Assembly (NCBI RefSeq): GCF_003288805.1
Contig: NZ_NHYK01000003.1
Span: forward strand, 54,544 to 118,543
Direction of reading: 5' to 3'
Length of the DNA stretch: 64,000 nt
Source of the DNA: Helicobacter sp. 10-6591
GTDB taxonomy: Bacteria; Campylobacterota; Campylobacteria; Campylobacterales; Helicobacteraceae
Shown: piece by piece, positions 9,057 to 18,622 of the stretch
Position numbering within the stretch: position 1 is the first letter of the stretch
How the letters are laid out: each line of letters begins with the position of its first letter
Notes under the pieces: generated by a model
Databases searched by the model: none
Told to the model about the DNA's origin: nothing
What the model saw: only the letters and a program-made list of their open reading frames with translations
Program-made: the position numbers and the translations under genes

Positions 9057-11108
9057 TTGCAAACATTTTTTTTAAAAAATCTTGATTGTGCCAATTGCGC
9101 AAACAAAATCGAAAAAGCATTGCAGAATCTTGACTGCGTGCGCGAAGCCAAAATTTCTTTTGCAACAAATACTCTAAAAATTGATTGTGATGATTTGCAT
9201 GCTGTGCAAAATGCAATCGCCCAATTAGAACCTGATGTAAAACTGATAGAACAAAAAGAAAAAATTCGCTTTTTTACAAAATCATTTTTTCTATTGCTAG
9301 GGTTAGTTACGCTTTTTGTAATATCTGTGTGGATATACCATTATTATGCACAATCACAAGAGTTTGAGTTGTATTTTCATATTTTATGGTTTGGGATTTA
9401 TTGCATAAGTGGTCGCAATGTTTTTGTAGGTGCATTAAAAAGCTTTAAAAACAAAGAATTCTTTGATGAAAATGTGCTCATGCTTTCAGCCTCTATAGCG
9501 GCATTTTGTATTGATGCTTGGGAGGAGGCGGTAAGTATTATGATTTTTTTCTCTGCGGGCGAATATCTGCAAAATTTGAGTGTGAAAAAATCAAAAGACA
9601 CTATCAATTCCAGCACAGATTTTGAAGTCAGTCTTGCACACAAAATACAAGATGATAAGATTATTGACACTCCTGCAAACCAATTGCGTGTAGGCCAGGA
9701 AATAATGCTGTATACTGGAGAAATGCTCCCTTGCGATAGCGAGCTTTTAGATGAAAGAGCGAGCTTTAATTGCGCAGCAATCAATGGAGAATCTCTCCCT
9801 CGCGATTTTGAAAAAGATTCTTGTGTGCTTGCTGGCTCTATTGCCCTCAATGCTACGAAACTAAGAGTTTTTCGTGTTTTTGAAAAAAGCCAAATGGCAA
9901 AAATCACAGAACTTATCACAAATGCTTCGATGCAAAAATCAAATACAGAAAACTTCATCACAACCTTTGCACGCTATTACACACCAATAATCTTTTTTAC
10001 AGCCATTTGTATTGCGCTTATTCCGCCACTTTTTTTTGGATTAGAGTTCAATGATTGGATTTATAGAGCATTGGTTGTGCTTATGGTGAGCTGCCCTTGC
10101 GCACTTGTAATCTCTGTGCCTATCGGATATTTTGGTGGACTAGCAGCAGCAAGCAAAAGTGGGGCATTACTTAAAGGATCAAACTACCTTGAAGCATTAA
10201 GCAAGGTATCCTTAGTGGCTTTTGATAAAACAGGCACACTCACAAAAGGTATATTAAAAGTAGTAGATGTATATCCTGCAAATGGCTACAACAAAAATGA
10301 TGTTTTATTTTATGCACTTTGCGCGCATAATCTCTCCAACCACCCAATCGCACAATCCATCAAATCAGCCTACAATGGCCTTGCTCACACACACAATCTC
10401 AGCGAATACGAGGAGTTCTCTGGACTTGGAGTACGTGCAGTATGTGATGACCGAGAAATCATTGCTGGTAATGACAAAATCTTGCATAAATTTGACATCG
10501 CACATGATAGTTATGATATACAAGGCAGCCTCATACATATTAGTGTGGATAGGAAACATATAGGATATATCATCCTTGCTGATGAACTCAAAAGCGATGC
10601 GATAGAAGTAGTCACTGCACTCAAAAACTTGCATATAGAATCTGTTATGTTAAGTGGTGATGGTGCTTATCCTTGCGGAATGGTAGCCAATAAACTCGGC
10701 TGCAGATATTACCACTCACTCTTACCAGAAGAAAAAACAGAAATACTTAGAGAATTAAAAACCACGACAAAAGGCAAAGTCGCATTCGTAGGTGATGGAA
10801 TCAATGATGCACCTACGCTTGCGCTAGCTGATGTAGGCATAGCTATGGGGAGCGGGAGTGATATAAGCTCACAAAATGCAGATATGATATTACTCAATGA
10901 TTCTCTGAAAACATTGCTTCATACAATCAAAATTGCCAAAAAGACAAAAATTATCATTTACCAAAACATCATTTTTGCACTTGTGGTAAAAGGCGCATTT
11001 ATTATACTTGGACTTTTTGGTGTAGCAAGTATTTGGGAGGCCGTCTTTGGAGATGTGGGTGTAGCACTTTTGGCATTAGCTAATGCCATGCGCTGCTTGA
11101 AACTATAG
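9057..11108 (+). CDS. cadA: Cadmium/zinc/cobalt-transporting P-type ATPase
   Basis: 683 residues, close to H. pylori CadA. Exports divalent metal ions across the inner membrane using ATP. Order: an N-terminal heavy-metal domain with [10 protein letters not shown] (about 7-16); membrane helices; the metal-site [11 protein letters not shown] (about 344-354); phosphorylation site [10 protein letters not shown] (about 388-397); the HP-motif NHPIAQSI; and hinge [10 protein letters not shown] (about 577-586). The CPC motif and the single HMA domain fit the Cd/Zn/Co class. The start is TTG at 9057, with GGAGG 6 bases upstream. The last 29 bases overlap the tail of the methyltransferase remnant on the other strand. 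Confidence 0.92.
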   Translation: MQTFFLKNLDCANCANKIEKALQNLDCVREAKISFATNTLKIDCDDLHAVQNAIAQLEPDVKLIEQKEKIRFFTKSFFLLLGLVTLFVISVWIYHYYAQSQEFELYFHILWFGIYCISGRNVFVGALKSFKNKEFFDENVLMLSASIAAFCIDAWEEAVSIMIFFSAGEYLQNLSVKKSKDTINSSTDFEVSLAHKIQDDKIIDTPANQLRVGQEIMLYTGEMLPCDSELLDERASFNCAAINGESLPRDFEKDSCVLAGSIALNATKLRVFRVFEKSQMAKITELITNASMQKSNTENFITTFARYYTPIIFFTAICIALIPPLFFGLEFNDWIYRALVVLMVSCPCALVISVPIGYFGGLAAASKSGALLKGSNYLEALSKVSLVAFDKTGTLTKGILKVVDVYPANGYNKNDVLFYALCAHNLSNHPIAQSIKSAYNGLAHTHNLSEYEEFSGLGVRAVCDDREIIAGNDKILHKFDIAHDSYDIQGSLIHISVDRKHIGYIILADELKSDAIEVVTALKNLHIESVMLSGDGAYPCGMVANKLGCRYYHSLLPEEKTEILRELKTTTKGKVAFVGDGINDAPTLALADVGIAMGSGSDISSQNADMILLNDSLKTLLHTIKIAKKTKIIIYQNIIFALVVKGAFIILGLFGVASIWEAVFGDVGVALLALANAMRCLKL

Positions 11109-11563
11109 TTTCTTTTTTTTCTTTCTCAGAGATTCTCATAAAATCCACTGCTTTTTGGAGATTTGGTCTTTTACAAGAGAGATGCGTATAAAATGAAAAA
11201 GTATCACTCAGACCAAAGAGCGATTTTTTAACATTCTCAAAAAAATACTTGCAGATTTCAATAATTTCTTGCTGAGTATTTATATGCTCATAATCCATAA
11301 TCACATCATAATCCAACCCATACTTGAGTTTGAATTCTAGCCCGGTGCTTAATTTATATCCAAGTGTCCACAAGAGTCGTCCTTGTGATGGAATCGCAGC
11401 AGAAAAAATACCATTTTGGTTTAAAAGCAAGCAAGAACATGCAACAAGCAACGGGAGATTTTCAATATGTTCTAAAACTGCACAAGAGATAATTCTGTCA
11501 TAGACAGATGTAGTAACAGAGTGAGATTCAATCAAAGATGGAGTATTACCCCCCCCCCCTCAT
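11080..11563 (-). pseudogene. SAM-dependent methyltransferase, 5'-truncated and frameshifted at a poly-G tract
   Basis: An ATG at 11563 is followed at once by eleven G (tract 11549-11559), after which this reading frame stops within a few codons (ending VILHL). The long open frame (about 150 codons, ending at 11080) is reached only if the tract is ten G long; ATG to stop would then be 483 bases. The protein part reads like the second half of a class I methyltransferase: CAVLEHIENLP, then FSAAIPSQGRLLW. The first half, with the SAM-binding motif I, is missing. So even a G10 variant would give a 160-residue partial enzyme. There is no strong ribosome site. It lies 42 bases after the SGNH acyltransferase stop. 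Confidence 0.7.
11549..11559 (-). repeat. Poly-G tract, G11 (slippage site, OFF frame)
   Basis: Eleven C on the plus strand, G on the coding strand, placed right after the ATG and one A of the methyltransferase remnant. With n G, the frame is open when n is 10 (or 7, 13). It now reads out of frame. Confidence 0.9.
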
Positions 11564-11604
11564 ATTAATATTTGCTTAATAAAAGAAATTTTTAAACTTA
11601 GAGG

Positions 11605-12480
11605 CTAGGAAAAATCTTTAATTTTTTTCAAAAACTCTTCGCTAAATCTCTGCGCACTTTCATAAAGCAGGTGGATTCCATCAGAGGTTTCATACTCGCT
11701 ATGCTTTGGCATTGGCAAAAATGGATAAGAAAAATTTTCAATTAAAAGGGTGTATTCCTCGATAAATCTTGACTGTTTAGCTAAAAGTGGATCGATTGGC
11801 ATGGTAAAAAAGATAATTTTCACGCCCTTATTTTCAAAATACCGCAATTGTTTTTGAAATAAATCTAAGCGGTTTTGATAATTTTGTAGATTTGCTAAAG
11901 GCTGTTGATAACGTTTTAAAAAACCTTCCATAGTAAGATTATAAATTTTTTCATCACGTTTTGTTGAGCGCTTTTCCTCATTAGTTTTCCCACCAAAGCG
12001 CTTGATAAAACTTGCAAAAATATTAAGGGGCTGGTATTTCTCCTGCAATGCGGGCAAATAATAGCGCATCTTAAAAAACAACGGGTCAAACAAAATCTCG
12101 AGCATCGCAGAATCCACATCGCGCTCAAAAAGCACATTTGTTTCAATGTAGAGAATCTGGGGGATTTTGTTTGAACGCTTGATGATTTCTAAGCCACTTT
12201 GAACACTCCCACCACCAAAGGCGAGATTGTAGATTCCAACAGATTCTAATAAATCTTTATCAAGACGCGAAGCCAAAGATGAGCCTAACACTACACTTTT
12301 TGGCGTGTGTGGAGAATACATATATTCTTGTGCAAAAATTAGATTTGACTGCCATTGATTCTGATAAGTGGTAATTTCTGGCTTGAAAACAAAAATTGCG
12401 AGATTATATAACACAAAAAATACCAAAAACACAGCAAAAATTCTAAAAACACCCTTAAAATTGGAAATAAATAAACGCAC
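11605..12480 (-). CDS. SGNH-hydrolase-like O-acyltransferase partner (PatB/AlgJ-like)
   Basis: About 291 residues. A membrane anchor lies near the N-terminus (FRIFAVFLVFFVLYNLAIFV); the rest is probably periplasmic. SGNH features: catalytic serine in VVLGSSLASRL, the glycine block YNLAFGGGSVQSG, and the Asp/His pair in SDGIHLL near the C-terminus. Proteins of this type work with an MBOAT channel to O-acetylate peptidoglycan or a surface glycan. The start is taken as GTG 12480, with GGGAG 5 bases before it; the longer frame begins at TTG 12525 without a ribosome site. The gene overlaps the 3' end of the MBOAT gene, so poly-G slippage there may reduce its translation. Confidence 0.75.
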   Translation of the reverse strand: MRLFISNFKGVFRIFAVFLVFFVLYNLAIFVFKPEITTYQNQWQSNLIFAQEYMYSPHTPKSVVLGSSLASRLDKDLLESVGIYNLAFGGGSVQSGLEIIKRSNKIPQILYIETNVLFERDVDSAMLEILFDPLFFKMRYYLPALQEKYQPLNIFASFIKRFGGKTNEEKRSTKRDEKIYNLTMEGFLKRYQQPLANLQNYQNRLDLFQKQLRYFENKGVKIIFFTMPIDPLLAKQSRFIEEYTLLIENFSYPFLPMPKHSEYETSDGIHLLYESAQRFSEEFLKKIKDFS

Positions 12481-13990
12481 CACTACTCCCACTATTTGTA
12501 AAGATAAAAAACAATAGCATGCCAAAAAACACAGATTCTATGATTTGTCTATATTTGCAAACACTTGAAATTTTTTGATTTTTATCTTTGTATATAATCC
12601 ATGAATGCACCACATAACGCGTATAATAGGCAAAAATGGGTGCGCTGTAACATAAAATCATCAATAACAACGCATTGCCACGTTGTCCGCTCGGCTCGCA
12701 AAAAATCTCGCTCACATACAAAAGCACATCGCTAAAATCACGCAATTTAAAGAGAATCCACCCAAATGACACCACGACAAAGACAAACGCCACGCGCACA
12801 CAATAAACAAGCACGCTCTTTGCTAGAAATTTTGAAAATCTAGGGAAGTGCGCTCTCAAAACTGGCTTTAGTTTCTCTTTCAAAAAGCGCTCGAGTGCCA
12901 AAAATAGCCCATGATACACACCCCACACCATATAAGAAATATACGCTCCATGCCATAGCCCACCAAGTGCCATAACAATAAAAAGATTGCAATAAGTGCG
13001 GAATTTACCCTTTCTGCTCCCACCTAATGGGATATAGAGGTATTGCTTTAGCCAAGTGGAAAGCGAGATGTGCCACCTGCGCCAAAACTCGGCAAATGAA
13101 GCTGAAATATAGGGAAAATTAAAATTTTGTGGGAGGTTGTAGCCAAAAAGTTTTGCCACACCAATGGCTATCAAACTATAACCTGCAAAATCTGCAAAAA
13201 TCTGCACGCTATAACCAAAAATGAGCCCTAAAAGAGTAAGAAAATCATAAGCTTGAAAATATGGAGAATCCATCCAAAAGGTTTGATCTTTTAAATTATC
13301 CGCGATTACCATTTTGAGAAAATAGCCAAGAATGAGAATTTTAGTGCTTACATAAAAATCGATAGTTTTTAAGACTTTAGCGGAGATTTGTGGGTAAAAT
13401 TCGTGTGCTTTGACAATGGGACCTGCTACAAGCTGTGGGAAAAAACCGATGAAAAAGAGGGTGTTACGATAGTGCTTGAAAAACCCGCACTTGCAAATAG
13501 GAGCAGTTAGAGAATTTTGTTCTAAAGAATGTGTATGCCCCCCCCCCGAATCATTATTTTTCACGCTATCTTTATATAAATCCACCACTAAGCTAATGCC
13601 CTGAAATGTGTAAAATGAGATTCCCACCGGCAATGGGACATTGATAAGAAACTCGCCAATACTTTGCGCGCTGATAAAAGATTCCATTGCTCTGCCAAAA
13701 AGTGGGCTATATTTAAAAAACGCTAGCACCGCAAGATTTACCCCTACGCCAAACCATGCATAAAGCCTTTTATATACCAAAGCCGGGGCGAAAGCAACCT
13801 GATAGCTAGCAAGTGCATTAATCGAAGCAGAGACAAAAAGAAGTGCTAGTAAAATCGGCTGTGAAAAAGCATAAAAAATAAAACTAGCAATGATGAGAAT
13901 CCATACCTGTGCGCGTTGGAAACCTTTCATATAGTATAGTCCAAAGGTTATGGCAACAAGCGCGATAAAGGCATAACTTGTAAAAAGCAT
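12455..13990 (-). CDS. MBOAT-family O-acyltransferase (PatA/AlgI-like), poly-G inside
   Basis: 511 residues, about ten membrane helices. The MBOAT core is clear: ASFAEFWRRWHISLSTWLK (about 290-308) and MALGGLWHGAYISYMVWG (about 340-357), with the catalytic histidine in LWHG. It is thought to pass acetyl groups across the inner membrane to the SGNH partner encoded just downstream. A ten-G tract (13538-13547) encodes the three glycines in NNDSGGGHTHS, in a polar loop about residue 149. In this sequence the frame is intact, so the gene is ON. The start ATG 13990 has AAGGA upstream. Target glycan (peptidoglycan or other) is not shown by the sequence. Confidence 0.85.
   Translation of the reverse strand: MLFTSYAFIALVAITFGLYYMKGFQRAQVWILIIASFIFYAFSQPILLALLFVSASINALASYQVAFAPALVYKRLYAWFGVGVNLAVLAFFKYSPLFGRAMESFISAQSIGEFLINVPLPVGISFYTFQGISLVVDLYKDSVKNNDSGGGHTHSLEQNSLTAPICKCGFFKHYRNTLFFIGFFPQLVAGPIVKAHEFYPQISAKVLKTIDFYVSTKILILGYFLKMVIADNLKDQTFWMDSPYFQAYDFLTLLGLIFGYSVQIFADFAGYSLIAIGVAKLFGYNLPQNFNFPYISASFAEFWRRWHISLSTWLKQYLYIPLGGSRKGKFRTYCNLFIVMALGGLWHGAYISYMVWGVYHGLFLALERFLKEKLKPVLRAHFPRFSKFLAKSVLVYCVRVAFVFVVVSFGWILFKLRDFSDVLLYVSEIFCEPSGQRGNALLLMILCYSAPIFAYYTRYVVHSWIIYKDKNQKISSVCKYRQIIESVFFGMLLFFIFTNSGSSGAFIYFQF
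13538..13547 (-). repeat. Poly-G tract, G10 (in-frame, ON)
   Basis: Ten C on the plus strand. Reads TCG GGG GGG GGG CAT on the coding strand inside the MBOAT gene. Gain or loss of one G would truncate the protein near residue 160. Confidence 0.92.
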
Positions 13991-14010
13991 TAATATCCTT
14001 GAATGATGTC

Positions 14011-14151
14011 TTATAGATTCTCAAAAAAAGAAAAGTCGCTGTTGTGCCATAAAATTTCAAAATACTCTAGTTTGCAATTGAAACTACTTTGTGTGAAGAA
14101 GGGAGAACCACCAAAGATACTTTGGCAGTCCTCAAAGATTTTGTAGATACT
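14011..14151 (-). pseudogene. Unrecognised gene remnant between groEL and the MBOAT gene
   Basis: An open frame of 46 codons, ending at a TAA at 14011, with a natural amino-acid mix (SIYKIFEDCQSIFGG at its start and LEYFEILWHNSDF later). No ATG, GTG or TTG with a ribosome site precedes it before the groEL end. It looks like the 3' end of a lost gene. I do not recognise the family. It could also be chance. Confidence 0.35.
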
Positions 14152-14171
14152 CAGAAAACACGATATTAAAA

Positions 14172-15803
14172 TTACATCATACCGCCCATTCCTCCCATTC
14201 CGCCCATATCTGGCATTGCAGGAGCTGGCTTGTCCTCTTTGATTTCATTAATCGTAGCTTCAGTAGTAAGCAAGAGACTTGAAACTGATACAGCATTTTG
14301 TAATGCGATACGCGTAACTTTAAGTGGATCGATAATGCCTGCTTCAAACATATCAACATACTCACCTTTAGCTGCATTAAAGCCTGCAGTATCCTTTGCT
14401 TTTTCTACTTCATTGACAACCACACCAGAATCAAAGCCTGCATTTATAGCGATTTGTGCTAAAGGCGCTTTAATGGCGCGCTTGATAATGTCATAACCAA
14501 CTGCTTCATCGCCCTCTAACTTCAACTTGACTTTTTGTGCTGCATGGATAAGTGCCGCGCCACCACCAATTACAATGCCTTCATCTACTGCAGCTTTTGT
14601 TGCAGAAAGTGCATCATCAACGCGATCTTTCTTCTCTTTCATCTCTACCTCTGTTGCAGCACCTACTTTGATTACAGCCACACCACCGCTAAGCTTGGCA
14701 AGACGCTCTTGAAGCTTTTCTTTATCGTAATCGCTTGTTGTGTTAGTAATCTCGGTTCTGATTTGTGAGATTCTATCTTTTACTGCTTGGGCTTGGCCCT
14801 TGCCATCAACAATTGTTGTATTGTCTTTATCAATCACAATTCTTGCAGCCTGACCTAAATCTTGTAAAGTTGTAGCCTCTAGTGTCTTTCCTAATTCCTC
14901 ACTGATAACTTGCCCACCTGTAAGGATTGCAATATCTTGAAGCATTGCTTTTCTTCTATCACCAAAGCCCGGTGCTTTTACTGCTGAAACATTAAGAACG
15001 CCACGAAGCTTATTTACCACTAGTGTTGTAAGTGCCTCACCCTCGATATCTTCAGCAATGATAAGAAGTGGCTTACCACTTTGCATTGTAGATTCAAGCA
15101 AAGGAAGGATTTCTTTCATACTTGAGATTTTCTTGTCTGTCAGAAGTACATAAGCATTCTCAAGCTGCGCAATCATCTTTTCAGTATTTGTCACAAAATA
15201 CGCTGAAAGATACCCACGATCAAATTGCATACCCTCAACTACACTAAGTTCATCATTAATTCCCTTAGCTTCCTCGACAGTGATAACACCATCTTTGCCT
15301 ACTTTTTCCATTGCTTCAGCGATAAGCTTACCCACTGCTTCATCAGAATTTGCAGAGATTGTCGCAACTTGCGCGATTTCAGAGCCACTCACTTTTTTAC
15401 TACCTTTTTTAAGCTCCTCTATGATTGCCTCTGCTGCCTTATCCATACCGCGCTTTACTTCCACTGGATTTGCACCTGCTGTAATATTTCGCAAACCTTC
15501 TTTAAAAATACTATGTGCTAGAACAGTGGCTGTAGTCGTGCCATCACCTGCTGCATCAGCAGTTTTGCTAGCGACTTCTTTTACAAGTTGTGCACCCATA
15601 TTTGCAATTGGGTCAGCAAGCTCTACTTCCTTAGCCACACTCACGCCATCTTTTGTAATCGCTGGTGCACCATAGCTTTTTTGGATAAGCACATTGCGTC
15701 CACGCGGTCCCATTGTTACCTTCACAGCGTCATTGAGCTGCTTAATCCCTTCATAAAGTTTATTTCTTGCTGAATCTGAAAAGTGGATTTCTTTGTTTGC
15801 CAT
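14172..15803 (-). CDS. groEL: 60 kDa chaperonin GroEL
   Basis: 543 residues. ATP-driven folding chamber with GroES. Markers: [12 protein letters not shown] (about 29-40), [14 protein letters not shown] (about 83-96), and the Gly-Met tail [10 protein letters not shown]. It follows groES by 31 bases with AAGGAG before its ATG, and shares the groES promoter. Expression is probably set by the CIRCE-like element upstream of groES. Confidence 0.98.
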   Translation of the reverse strand: MANKEIHFSDSARNKLYEGIKQLNDAVKVTMGPRGRNVLIQKSYGAPAITKDGVSVAKEVELADPIANMGAQLVKEVASKTADAAGDGTTTATVLAHSIFKEGLRNITAGANPVEVKRGMDKAAEAIIEELKKGSKKVSGSEIAQVATISANSDEAVGKLIAEAMEKVGKDGVITVEEAKGINDELSVVEGMQFDRGYLSAYFVTNTEKMIAQLENAYVLLTDKKISSMKEILPLLESTMQSGKPLLIIAEDIEGEALTTLVVNKLRGVLNVSAVKAPGFGDRRKAMLQDIAILTGGQVISEELGKTLEATTLQDLGQAARIVIDKDNTTIVDGKGQAQAVKDRISQIRTEITNTTSDYDKEKLQERLAKLSGGVAVIKVGAATEVEMKEKKDRVDDALSATKAAVDEGIVIGGGAALIHAAQKVKLKLEGDEAVGYDIIKRAIKAPLAQIAINAGFDSGVVVNEVEKAKDTAGFNAAKGEYVDMFEAGIIDPLKVTRIALQNAVSVSSLLLTTEATINEIKEDKPAPAMPDMGGMGGMGGMM

Positions 15804-15834
15804 AATTTACTCCTTAAAATTTAAGTTTACGAAT

Positions 15835-16110
15835 TTATTTTTCTAGGATTCCTAAAATATCCTCTGCTTCTAGCACAACGAACTCTTTACCATCAAGCTT
15901 AATCTCGCTACCTTTATATTTTTCAAACACAACAACTTGACTCTCTTTCAAGGTTGGGAACTCCTCTTGTGCCTTTTTACCAACAGCCTTGATAATACCT
16001 GTAAGCGGTTTTTCTTTTGCGTTATCTGGAATGATGATACCCGAGCTTGTCTTTGTATCCTCTTCTTGTCGTTCTATAAGAACCCTCTTTCCAAGTGGTT
16101 GAAACTTCAT
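15835..16110 (-). CDS. groES: 10 kDa co-chaperonin GroES
   Basis: 91 residues. The lid of the GroEL chamber. N-terminus FQPLGKRVLIERQEE, mobile loop around TKTSSGIIIPDNAKEKP, end EDILGILEK. This is the short type; H. pylori HspA carries an extra cysteine/histidine-rich metal-binding tail, and that tail is absent here. The ATG at 16110 is preceded by AAGGAG. First gene of the groESL operon. Confidence 0.98.
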   Translation of the reverse strand: MKFQPLGKRVLIERQEEDTKTSSGIIIPDNAKEKPLTGIIKAVGKKAQEEFPTLKESQVVVFEKYKGSEIKLDGKEFVVLEAEDILGILEK

Positions 16111-16135
16111 ACTATCTCCTTGAGAATTATAGAAT

Positions 16136-16162
16136 TTAGCACTTAAGTAACTTAAGTGCGTG
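16136..16162 (-). promoter_or_regulatory. CIRCE-like HrcA operator upstream of groES
   Basis: TTAGCACTT-N9-AAGTGCGTG. The core is a perfect 10-base inverted repeat with one central base (GCACTTAAGT-A-ACTTAAGTGC, 16139-16159). The family consensus for the HrcA operator is TTAGCACTC-N9-GAGTGCTAA; spacing and the AGCACT/AGTGC halves agree. It ends 26 bases before the groES ATG, where an HrcA site is expected. An hrcA gene is not in this window. Confidence 0.75.
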
Positions 16163-16336
16163 AATTCTAATAACTTTTGTTAAATAAGTCAATATTTTAT
16201 AGTAAATAAATAAGAAAACTTTAGTATATATAACTAAATATTATTTATATAAAATAACTAAATTTAGTGTCTAATCCTTCAAAAAAAAAAAAAAAAAAGC
16301 GTACACTTCAGATTTTATTCTGTTTAGCTAGGTTTT
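16163..16336. other. AT-rich spacer upstream of groES
   Basis: No gene seen. Very AT-rich, with runs such as TAACTAAATATTATTTATAT, and a 17-base poly-A (16282-16298). It should hold the groES promoter; no single -10/-35 pair stands out. Confidence 0.5.
16282..16298 (+). repeat. Poly-A tract, 17 bases
   Basis: Seventeen A in the non-coding spacer between groES and the gene remnant next to rpoD. Length-unstable by nature and could change promoter strength, but no gene frame depends on it. Confidence 0.9.
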
Positions 16337-16644
16337 TTAGGCAGTATTGAGATTTACTGATAATCCCTCATATACTTCATCTTGTGCTTTTTGTGGAGAT
16401 TCATTCTGCATTTTGAACCAGAGCCTTGAAAGTGTGCTTTTAGATCATAAACAAAGCGCGGTATTTACATTGTAGTCTTTAGAGTCTGCAGTTTGTATAT
16501 GGTAGTGTTTAAAAAGCTCTCTGCCAGCATCGAGAACCTCTTGTACTTGCGAGCTAAACTTAACAACTCTGTAGAGTGGGGTTAAAAAAGTCTGTGGCGA
16601 CTTTTGTTTTAGCTCGTCTTCAGCGATGGCGGTAGAGGATATAT
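16337..16644 (-). pseudogene. Frameshifted 3' remnant of a larger accessory gene (possibly restriction-modification)
   Basis: Reading away from rpoD, an open frame begins directly at the poly-G tract (ISSTAIAEDELKQKSP) and continues through PLYRVVKFSSQVQEVLDAG and KDYNVNTAL to a stop at 16445. A second frame carries on the sense with YDLKAHFQG, and a third with QNESPQKAQDEVYEGL, ending at 16337. So one ancestral coding sequence is split by at least two frameshifts. No start codon exists in any frame at its head. The DYNVN-A-LYDLK-FQG pattern reminds me of C-terminal parts of large type II restriction-methylases in Helicobacter; this is a weak recollection. Confidence 0.6.
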
Positions 16645-16654
16645 CCCCCCCCCC
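16645..16654 (-). repeat. Poly-G tract, G10, directly after the rpoD stop
   Basis: Ten C on the plus strand. The rpoD stop TAG, one A, then ten G. Length change cannot alter RpoD. It joins rpoD to the gene remnant that follows. Confidence 0.9.
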
Positions 16655-16655
16655 T

Positions 16656-18581
16656 CTATTCCTCGATATAATTTTTAAGCTTTCTCCCTACTTTTGGGTG
16701 CTTGAGCTTTTTTATTGCACTAGATTCTATTTGACGCACACGCTCACGCGTTACATTCAATTCTTTACCAATCTCTTCTAATGTGCGATCGCTTTCATCA
16801 TCAAGCAAGCCAAAGCGCATACGAATGACCGCCTTCTCCCTATCGTTTAATTGCTCTAATACCTCATCAATCTGCGCCTTTAAATCCTCTTTGAGTATAA
16901 AGTCCATTGGACCCACTGCACTCTTATCCTCGACAAAATCACCAAACTTTCCATCATCATTGCCAACGGGTGCTTCAAGACTGATTGGCTCTTTAGTGAT
17001 TTTGATCACATTCTTGACTTTATCCACAGGCAAGCCAACTTCTGCCGCTATAAATTCGACGTCCGCTTCCTTGCCATTTTCTTGCGTGTATTTGCGCATA
17101 ATTTTGTGGATTCTATTAATTGTCTCAATCATATGGATTGGGATTCTAATAGTACGAGCCTGGTCAGCTATCGCCCGTGAAATTGCCTGTCTTATCCACC
17201 AAGTAGCATAGGTAGAGAATTTAAAACCCTTCTTGTATTCGAATTTATCCACAGCTTTCATAAGCCCGATATTGCCCTCTTGTATCAAGTCCAAAAATGG
17301 CAAACCACGATTTGTATATCGCTTGGCAATACTTACGACAAGGCGTAAATTAGACTTTGCCATTTTTGCCTTTGCTTTATCAGAGATTCTTTTTCCACGT
17401 TTGATTTGCTCCAAAATCTCTTTTAACTTCTCTGGTTCAAGATTAAAGCCCCCTTCACTAGCTTCTTTTGTCTGGAAAAGTTTTTTTAACTCAATATATA
17501 CGCTCACCATAGTAGCTTCTGGTACAGATGCAGCTATATCCTCTCTGCTCATATTTGTGATATTTGCAAGAATTTTTTGGTGGTTTTGTATCAAAGTATC
17601 ATTAAAAAGCGGAAGCTTGTATTCAAGTCTTTTGAGCTCTTTTTCAAAACCATCGCCGTTTTTTAGAGTATTCTCCATTGCTTTCACAAGCTCATTTATA
17701 AGCTTACTTGTTGGCCCCAAATCAAGCAGTCTGTCTTTGAGTATTTGCTTCTTATGTGCTAAAAGCAGAATATAAACAAGCTCATCCTCACCCTGTTTGA
17801 TGTTTTCCTCTTGTGCATCAAGAGTTTTAAGCCAATCTTTTTTTGCTTTATCAAGTGCTTTAAAATTTTCCAAAACCTTTTCTACACGTTTTTGATCCTT
17901 TTTATTGATAGGTTTTTTAGCACTATTTTCATCATAGGATTGTTCCTCCTCTACTTCTTCAATTTCCTCATCCTCATCCTCATCAAAGTTCTTAAAAAGC
18001 TCTTTTACCCTACGCTCTCTATTTATAAGAGCATCTTTATAGTCATAAATAAAATCAATCAGATATGGCACAGAACAAATAGCATCAAGTATAGTACTCT
18101 CACCTAATTCAATTTTTTTAGAAAGATCTATCTCATCCTCTTTTGTTAATAATGGAATCTGTCCCATCTCACGCAAATACATCCTTACTGGGCTATCGCT
18201 CCTACTCCATTCGAGTAACTCACGTTCCTTAGCGAAATCAAATTCGTTTTCTAATTCTTCATCAAGGACCTTTTTGCGTTCTTTTTGATACTTTATTTCA
18301 TCTTCCATATTCAATTTTTTTGCAGCTTCAGAAGAAGAAAGCAACTTCTTTTTATACTTTTTAGCAAATTCTTTTATTTTTTTTATCTGAGCCAAACTTG
18401 GTGCTTTTGTAAGAATCTGTGCGATTTTTTCATAAGTAACATAGCTACTTTCTTCCTCTTTGAAAAAAGCTTCCAAAGATTTCATAATTTCTTTTGTATT
18501 TTTGCCTTCTCGTTTATCTGTAGCTTGATCATCCAATGAAACTTCAAACTCCTCATCCTGAAAAACATCTGACTTTGCCAT
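16656..18581 (-). CDS. rpoD: RNA polymerase housekeeping sigma factor (sigma-80/sigma-70)
   Basis: 641 residues, the size seen in Helicobacter. Region 1.2 reads [14 protein letters not shown]; region 2 reads RFT-like core [20 protein letters not shown], then [15 protein letters not shown]; region 4.2 ends with [12 protein letters not shown]. An acidic stretch ([16 protein letters not shown], about 195-215) lies in the non-conserved region. Directs transcription of most genes. The ATG at 18581 has AAGGA upstream. It follows polA by 41 bases and likely shares its transcript. Confidence 0.97.
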   Translation of the reverse strand: MAKSDVFQDEEFEVSLDDQATDKREGKNTKEIMKSLEAFFKEEESSYVTYEKIAQILTKAPSLAQIKKIKEFAKKYKKKLLSSSEAAKKLNMEDEIKYQKERKKVLDEELENEFDFAKERELLEWSRSDSPVRMYLREMGQIPLLTKEDEIDLSKKIELGESTILDAICSVPYLIDFIYDYKDALINRERRVKELFKNFDEDEDEEIEEVEEEQSYDENSAKKPINKKDQKRVEKVLENFKALDKAKKDWLKTLDAQEENIKQGEDELVYILLLAHKKQILKDRLLDLGPTSKLINELVKAMENTLKNGDGFEKELKRLEYKLPLFNDTLIQNHQKILANITNMSREDIAASVPEATMVSVYIELKKLFQTKEASEGGFNLEPEKLKEILEQIKRGKRISDKAKAKMAKSNLRLVVSIAKRYTNRGLPFLDLIQEGNIGLMKAVDKFEYKKGFKFSTYATWWIRQAISRAIADQARTIRIPIHMIETINRIHKIMRKYTQENGKEADVEFIAAEVGLPVDKVKNVIKITKEPISLEAPVGNDDGKFGDFVEDKSAVGPMDFILKEDLKAQIDEVLEQLNDREKAVIRMRFGLLDDESDRTLEEIGKELNVTRERVRQIESSAIKKLKHPKVGRKLKNYIEE

Positions 18582-18622
18582 TTATTATCCTTTCTGTAAA
18601 TTCATCTCCTAGAGATACCTCT

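Noticed and set aside
14230..15773. Several open frames antisense to groEL
   Set aside because: They are by-products of the regular codon pattern of groEL and have no ribosome sites or family motifs.
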